A stretch of 15,761 bases of DNA. Origin: Gallionella sp. Lineage in GTDB: Bacteria; Pseudomonadota; Gammaproteobacteria; Burkholderiales; Gallionellaceae. This document shows positions 14,914-15,761 of this stretch, piece after piece (positions within the stretch are counted from its first letter, which is position 1; each line of letters opens with the position of its first letter). Location of the stretch: the NCBI GenBank assembly GCA_024654105.1, contig JANLID010000023.1:1-15761 (forward strand), written 5' to 3'. The position numbers and the translations under genes were made by a program. Under the pieces are notes generated by a model. The model was not told the DNA's origin. It made no database searches and was given only the letters and a program-made list of their open reading frames with translations.

Positions 14914-15431
14914 AGAAATATATCGTCCCCCTCGTCATCTTCGTGGCGTTGGGCCTGCTGCTTGCCTACGGACTGAATCTCGACCCGCGTCGCATCCCCT
15001 CACCGCTGATCGGCAAACCTCTGCCTGCCTTTTCACTGACTACCGTCGCGGATCCCGCGCGCAAGGTGAGCCGTGATGATCTGCACGGGCGCGTCTACCT
15101 GCTCAGTGTCTGGGCCTCCTGGTGTGTGGCCTGCCGCGAGGAACATCCTCTCCTCAATGAACTCACCAACCGCAAGGCCGTGACCATTATCGGTCTTAAT
15201 TACAAGGACAAGCGCGAAGACGCGCTGCGATGGCTGGGAGCCCTGGGCAATCCTTACGAACTGAGTCTCAGTGACCAGGACGGAAGACTCGGCATTGATC
15301 TTGGCGTCTACGGCGTGCCGGAAACTTTCGTGATCGACAAACAGGGTGTCATCCGCTACAAGCAGATCGGTCCGATGACGCCGGAAGTCTGGGAACAAAA
15401 GCTGGCGCCGTTGATCAAGGAACTTTCCTAG
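14910..15431 (+). CDS. ccmG: Thiol:disulfide interchange protein CcmG/DsbE
   Basis: A 173-aa membrane-anchored periplasmic thioredoxin-like protein that reduces the apocytochrome CXXCH disulfide, or its partner CcmH, before heme attachment. It has an N-terminal anchor helix (about 4-22), the active site WCVAC (Cys72, Cys75) followed by REEHP as in DsbE, and the cis-proline loop GVPET (Pro137). It is fused to the operon by an ATGA overlap with ccmE, so ccmF has been lost or relocated without leaving a remnant. No further ccm gene follows in the window, and the next 330 bp are repeats. Confidence 0.94.
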   Translation: MKKYIVPLVIFVALGLLLAYGLNLDPRRIPSPLIGKPLPAFSLTTVADPARKVSRDDLHGRVYLLSVWASWCVACREEHPLLNELTNRKAVTIIGLNYKDKREDALRWLGALGNPYELSLSDQDGRLGIDLGVYGVPETFVIDKQGVIRYKQIGPMTPEVWEQKLAPLIKELS

Positions 15432-15462
15432 TCGAGCCACCAATCGACTCAACTGAAGGTCT

Positions 15463-15495
15463 TGTTGGGTTTCGCTGACGCTCAACCCAACCTAC
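15463..15495. repeat. REP-like palindromic repeat
   Basis: GTTGGGTT (15464-15471) pairs with AACCCAAC (15484-15491) around a loop containing CGCTGACG, followed by CTAC. Read on the other strand it begins GTAGGTTGGGTTGAGCG, a pattern I recognise as a widespread intergenic repeat in many gamma- and betaproteobacterial genomes. It sits 32 bp after ccmG and may act as a transcript-end structure. Confidence 0.7.
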
Positions 15496-15552
15496 AGAAC
15501 CCGTTCTTCCGCCCCTTAAGCCAAACCGAGCCCGAGATTCCTCTCTTTGGGT

Positions 15553-15698
15553 CCCCGTAGCGCGCGCCGAGTACCGCAGCCCCACCGGGAGTTTTTAAGC
15601 GAGCCCGTGTTTGAGCCCGAGGCGCGTTGTATGCGCCCGGCGAGTTGGCGAGCGCCCGGTGGGGCGAGGAACGGAGGAAGGGGTCGCGCGCTCCGGGG
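15553..15698. repeat. Long imperfect inverted repeat
   Basis: The outer arm (CCCCGTAGCGCGCG, 15553-15566) pairs with 15685-15698 at 13 of 14 positions. An inner arm, GCCCCACCGGG (15579-15589), pairs perfectly with CCCGGTGGGGC (15655-15665). The pairs are nested, so the whole 146 bp could fold as one long GC-rich hairpin or cruciform. It is very likely a multi-copy intergenic repeat rather than a gene. Confidence 0.6.
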
Positions 15699-15711
15699 CG
15701 TGCTTTCTTTC

Positions 15712-15747
15712 GGTTACCTTTCTTTGCACGAGCAAAGAAAGGTAACC
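15712..15747. repeat. Perfect 16-bp inverted repeat (hairpin)
   Basis: GGTTACCTTTCTTTGC (15712-15727) is exactly repeated in inverse (15732-15747) around an ACGA loop. It directly follows the long inverted repeat. TTTCTTT-GGTTAC hairpins of this kind are frequent multi-copy elements in gamma/betaproteobacterial and Xanthomonas-type genomes. They could act as a terminator-like structure or a transposable mini-repeat. The repeat may continue beyond the window. Confidence 0.75.
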
Positions 15748-15761
15748 CAGGGTGCAGGGGC

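Larger units (their letters stand above)
15432..15761. other. Gene-free stretch after ccmG made of palindromic repeats
   Basis: No convincing coding region is present. The stretch contains, in order, a weak 6-bp hairpin just after the ccmG stop (15430-15449, no T-run), a short palindromic repeat, a long imperfect inverted repeat and a perfect hairpin. The last three are listed separately. Neither ccmF nor ccmH nor ccmI begins here. Confidence 0.7.

Overview
The window reads as a chromosomal piece from a proteobacterium, most likely a gammaproteobacterium. It carries a major type IV pilin behind a sigma-54-type promoter, a System I (Ccm) cytochrome c maturation operon, and short palindromic repeats of the kind common in gamma/betaproteobacteria. 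I cannot name the species.

Region 1 (1-832) is the pilin locus: a -24/-12 promoter, a long hairpin-rich leader, a 143-aa type IVa pilin precursor and a strong intrinsic terminator. Region 2 (980-8137, + strand) holds three tandem paralogous membrane proteins of 652, 691 and 690 aa. Each has a GT-C-like multi-spanning N-terminal half with an early Asp-Asp motif and a C-terminal TPR domain, an architecture like the TMTC O-mannosyltransferases. They are followed by a DPM1-like GT2 enzyme expected to charge a polyprenyl phosphate with one sugar. Region 3 (8223-11624, - strand) is a convergent operon: a second GT-C-like membrane protein, a GT2 glycosyltransferase and a flippase-like (UPF0104 / LPG-synthase TM) membrane protein. 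Region 4 (11869-12194) holds tRNA-Ala(CGC), with its own terminator, and tRNA-Arg(CCT). Region 5 (12263-15431) is a tightly coupled ccmABCDE-ccmG operon in which ccmF is absent from its usual place. Region 6 (15432-15761) has no gene. It holds a short palindromic repeat, a long imperfect inverted repeat and a perfect 16-bp hairpin.

The left 11.7 kb is visibly more AT-rich than the tRNA/ccm part, so the glycan genes look like accessory content between conserved neighbours. The most interesting reading is that regions 1-3 form a pilin modification locus. The DPM1-like enzyme would make a lipid-linked monosaccharide, flippase-like and GT-C proteins would move and use it, and the three GT-C/TPR paralogs would glycosylate the neighbouring pilin or other secreted proteins. 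The gene families and arrangement are seen in the sequence. The link to the pilin is inference.
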